Assembly: GCA_007127575.1 (NCBI GenBank)
Contig: SKZC01000177.1
Coordinates: forward strand, 1-7,239
Origin: Gemmatimonadota bacterium
GTDB lineage: Bacteria > Gemmatimonadota > Gemmatimonadetes > Longimicrobiales > Gaopeijiaceae
Length of the DNA: 7,239 bases
Direction: 5' to 3'
Both the position numbers and the translations under genes were made by a program. Under the pieces are notes generated by a model. That model made no database searches and was not told where the DNA came from. It saw only the letters and a program-made list of their open reading frames with translations. Below, in pieces: positions 5,681 through 7,239 of this stretch. Positions within the stretch are counted from its first letter, which is position 1; each line of letters starts with the position of its first letter.

Positions 5681-6898
5681 TCAGGCGCTGAGAACCGCCG
5701 CGATATCCGGGAGCGCCTCCTCCAGCGTGGACTTTTCCACCACCAGGGGCGGAGCGAAGCGAATCACCTGACGGTGGGTTTCCTTGGCCAGGATCCCTCG
5801 GTCCCGCAGGGCTTCGCAGAAGGGCCGAGCCGGGCCCGAGCTCTCCCGGATCACCACCCCCACCATGAGCCCCTTCCCCCGGACGTGGTCCACATGGGGT
5901 GACTTCATGCCCCGAAGCTCGTCCATGAGCCAGTTCCCGAGCTCCGCCGCCCGCCCTGAGAGGTCCTCATCCAGGACCACCTGGAGGGCGGCACGGCCCA
6001 CCGCAGCGCCCAAGGGATTTCCGCCGAAGGTGGAGCCGTGGTCGCCGGGACGGAACACCTGCATGTACTCATCGTCAGCCAAAACGGCGGAGACGGGATA
6101 GACCCCTCCGCCCAGGGCCTTCCCCAGGAGCACCACATCGGGCCGGACCTCCTCCCACTGGGAGCAGAGGAGCCGGCCGGTACGCCCCAGCCCCGTCTGG
6201 ATCTCATCGGCGATGAAGGGCACGTCATGCTCGGAGCAGATCTCCCTGGTCTCCCGAAGATATCCCTCCGGGGGCACCACCACGCCCCCCTCCCCCTGGA
6301 TGGGCTCCATGAGAAAGCCCACGGTGTTGGGACTCACGGCTTCCCGAAACGCCTCCACGTCCCCGTACGGTACCCGGCGAAAACCCGGGGTGAAGGGCCC
6401 GAATCCTTCCCGGTATTCCTCCTCGGAGGAGAAGCCCACGATGGTGGTGGTTCGGCCGTGGAAGTTTCCGTCACAGACGATGATCTCGGCCTTCCCGTCA
6501 GGGACCCCCTTCACCTCGTAGCCCCACTTGCGGACCAACTTGATGGCCGTCTCCACCGCCTCGGCCCCGGTGTTCATGGGAAGAGCCTTTTCGTATCCCA
6601 TGGCGTCACAGAGCTCACGGAGAAACGGACCCATCTGGTCATTGTGGAAGGCCCGGGAGGTGAGGGTGAGGCGTTCCATCTGTTCCCGCGCGGCGTTGAT
6701 GATGGTGGGGTGGAGGTGTCCCTGGTTGAGGGCCGAGTAGGCGGCGAGCATGTCCAGGTACCGGCGCCCGTCCACGTCCCAGACCCAGACTCCCTCCCCC
6801 CGGTCCAGAACCACGGGCAGGGGCTTGTAGTTGTGGGCGCTGTAGCGGTCCGCCTCCTGCAGGAATGGGCCGGTGCGACCGCCGGAAGAATCGCTCAT
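5681..6898 (-). CDS. rocD: Ornithine aminotransferase
   Basis: A PLP-dependent class III aminotransferase of 405 residues that converts ornithine and 2-oxoglutarate to glutamate-5-semialdehyde and glutamate, linking arginine and proline metabolism. PLP forms a Schiff base with Lys260 (LLGKALGGG), and Asp231 (ADEIQTG) contacts the ring nitrogen. NTGAEA at 109-114 binds phosphate. Residues that distinguish ornithine aminotransferase in the human enzyme are kept: Tyr24 (AHNY, human Tyr55), Tyr54 (AYSALNQGH, human Tyr85), Arg149 (NFHGRT, human Arg180), and Glu198/Glu203 (EPIQGEGG, human Glu230/Glu235). This makes acetylornithine or GABA aminotransferase less likely. The ATG at 6898 is chosen because of AAGGAG 4 bases upstream. 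The frame extends to 7117, but that extension is Arg/Pro-rich and unconserved. A nested inverted repeat lies just upstream. No other arginine-pathway gene is visible. Confidence 0.95.
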   Translation of the reverse strand: MSDSSGGRTGPFLQEADRYSAHNYKPLPVVLDRGEGVWVWDVDGRRYLDMLAAYSALNQGHLHPTIINAAREQMERLTLTSRAFHNDQMGPFLRELCDAMGYEKALPMNTGAEAVETAIKLVRKWGYEVKGVPDGKAEIIVCDGNFHGRTTTIVGFSSEEEYREGFGPFTPGFRRVPYGDVEAFREAVSPNTVGFLMEPIQGEGGVVVPPEGYLRETREICSEHDVPFIADEIQTGLGRTGRLLCSQWEEVRPDVVLLGKALGGGVYPVSAVLADDEYMQVFRPGDHGSTFGGNPLGAAVGRAALQVVLDEDLSGRAAELGNWLMDELRGMKSPHVDHVRGKGLMVGVVIRESSGPARPFCEALRDRGILAKETHRQVIRFAPPLVVEKSTLEEALPDIAAVLSA

Positions 6899-6923
6899 GG
6901 GACTCCTTGATGGTTGGGGAACT

Positions 6924-6958
6924 CGTGTAGGGGGTCCGCCGCGGCGGGAAGCTACACG
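6924..6958. promoter_or_regulatory. Nested inverted repeat upstream of rocD
   Basis: Outer arms CGTGTAG (6924-6930) and CTACACG (6952-6958) are perfect 7-base complements. Between them sits the perfect 12-base palindrome CCGCCGCGGCGG (6936-6947). The structure ends about 15 bases before the rocD Shine-Dalgarno (AAGGAG, 6903-6908 on the minus strand). It could be an operator bound by a dimeric regulator, a leader hairpin, or a terminator for the upstream gene. The lack of a following T-tract argues against an intrinsic terminator. Confidence 0.5.
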
Positions 6959-7010
6959 GGCCGTCCGGGGGCGATCAAGGGCTGCCGCACCGTCCGCCGT
7001 CAGCGACGGG

Positions 7011-7239
7011 TCAGGATACGGCCGTCGCCTCCTCTTCCTGGAACCACCTGAGGAAGTCGGAGGCCCCGGCCTCCGAATAGGACACGGGAACCCCACCTCG
7101 CTCCTCCACCCACGCATCGTCTTCCGGGTCCGTCGTGCGAACGACGACGGGTCGATCCCGGGCTAGCGCCAAGAGGGGGGCGGCATCGTGGGGTCGCCGG
7201 AGCATGGAGACCACGAGGCGGGCCTGATGGGCCCCGGCG
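7011..7239 (-). CDS. C-terminal fragment, possibly RCK/TrkA-N tail of a cation:proton antiporter (5' end outside window)
   Basis: The frame is open from the right edge of the window to a TGA at 7011-7013, giving the last 76 or so residues of a protein. The order GAHQARLVVSMLRR, then a helix (APLLALARD), a strand (PVVVRTTDPEDDAW), and GGVPVSYSE resembles the second half of a Rossmann-type TrkA-N/RCK domain. In such a domain a GA-x-x-A-x-x-VV-S strand is followed by a second strand ending in a VR-A/T-x-D motif. Such domains end Kef-type CPA2 antiporters and Trk potassium-uptake proteins. The match is by remembered pattern only. The transmembrane part or glycine-rich loop needed to confirm it would lie to the right. 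A GTG at 7214 is internal to the open frame and unlikely to be the true start. The gene ends 112 bases before rocD on the same strand. Confidence 0.5.
   Translation of the reverse strand, partial: AGAHQARLVVSMLRRPHDAAPLLALARDRPVVVRTTDPEDDAWVEERGGVPVSYSEAGASDFLRWFQEEEATAVS

Noticed and set aside
5680..5692. CTCAG-GCG-CTGAG mini-hairpin at the rocD stop as a terminator
   Set aside because: The stem is only 5 bp, overlaps the rocD stop codon and has no T-tract, so it could easily be chance.
6038..6910. A 290-codon plus-strand open frame opposite rocD
   Set aside because: It is the antisense shadow of ornithine aminotransferase, with no ribosome binding site or family motifs.
6899..7117. N-terminal extension of rocD to an upstream start
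   Set aside because: The added 73 residues are Arg/Pro-rich and outside the family's usual N-terminus. The ATG at 6898 has an ideal ribosome binding site, and the extension crosses the end of the upstream gene.

Overview
The window is GC-rich bacterial chromosome with dense, mostly housekeeping gene content. I see no phage, transposon, CRISPR, rRNA or tRNA signal. The best guess for the source is Gemmatimonadota or a neighbouring phylum. This rests on remembered resemblance of the four-cysteine YggX-like protein and the RNase D type to proteins from that group, and it is a low-confidence inference.

Layout. (1) Positions 1-2958, minus strand, transcribed right to left: pyruvate kinase (pyk), then a PhnP-like metallo-beta-lactamase-fold hydrolase, then glucose-6-phosphate isomerase (pgi), which runs off the left edge. 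The hydrolase and pgi overlap by 4 bases (ATGA), so this looks like one glycolytic operon. (2) Positions 2959-3221: a divergent intergenic region with an AT-rich dyad. (3) Positions 3222-4817, plus strand: ribonuclease D with two HRDC domains, then an unrecognised 127-residue protein ending in nine glutamates. (4) Positions 4834-4862: a 13-bp-stem hairpin between convergent genes. (5) Positions 4863-5249, minus strand: a DksA/TraR-type C4 zinc-finger protein. It is divergent from (6) positions 5390-5668, plus strand: a YggX-like Fe(2+)-trafficking protein with a four-cysteine arrangement. (7) Positions 5681-6898, minus strand: ornithine aminotransferase, with a nested inverted repeat just upstream of its ribosome binding site. 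(8) Positions 7011-7239, minus strand: the C-terminal end of a gene entering from the right, possibly the NAD-binding (RCK/TrkA-N) tail of a cation antiporter.

Together the genes cover upper and lower glycolysis, stable RNA processing or turnover, a transcription-modulating zinc-finger protein, iron and oxidative-damage protection, and arginine/ornithine-proline interconversion. I did not find a clearly new multi-gene system. The points most worth checking are the cysteine-rich YggX variant, the palindrome before rocD, the PhnP-like hydrolase inside a glycolytic operon, and the acidic-tailed unknown protein.
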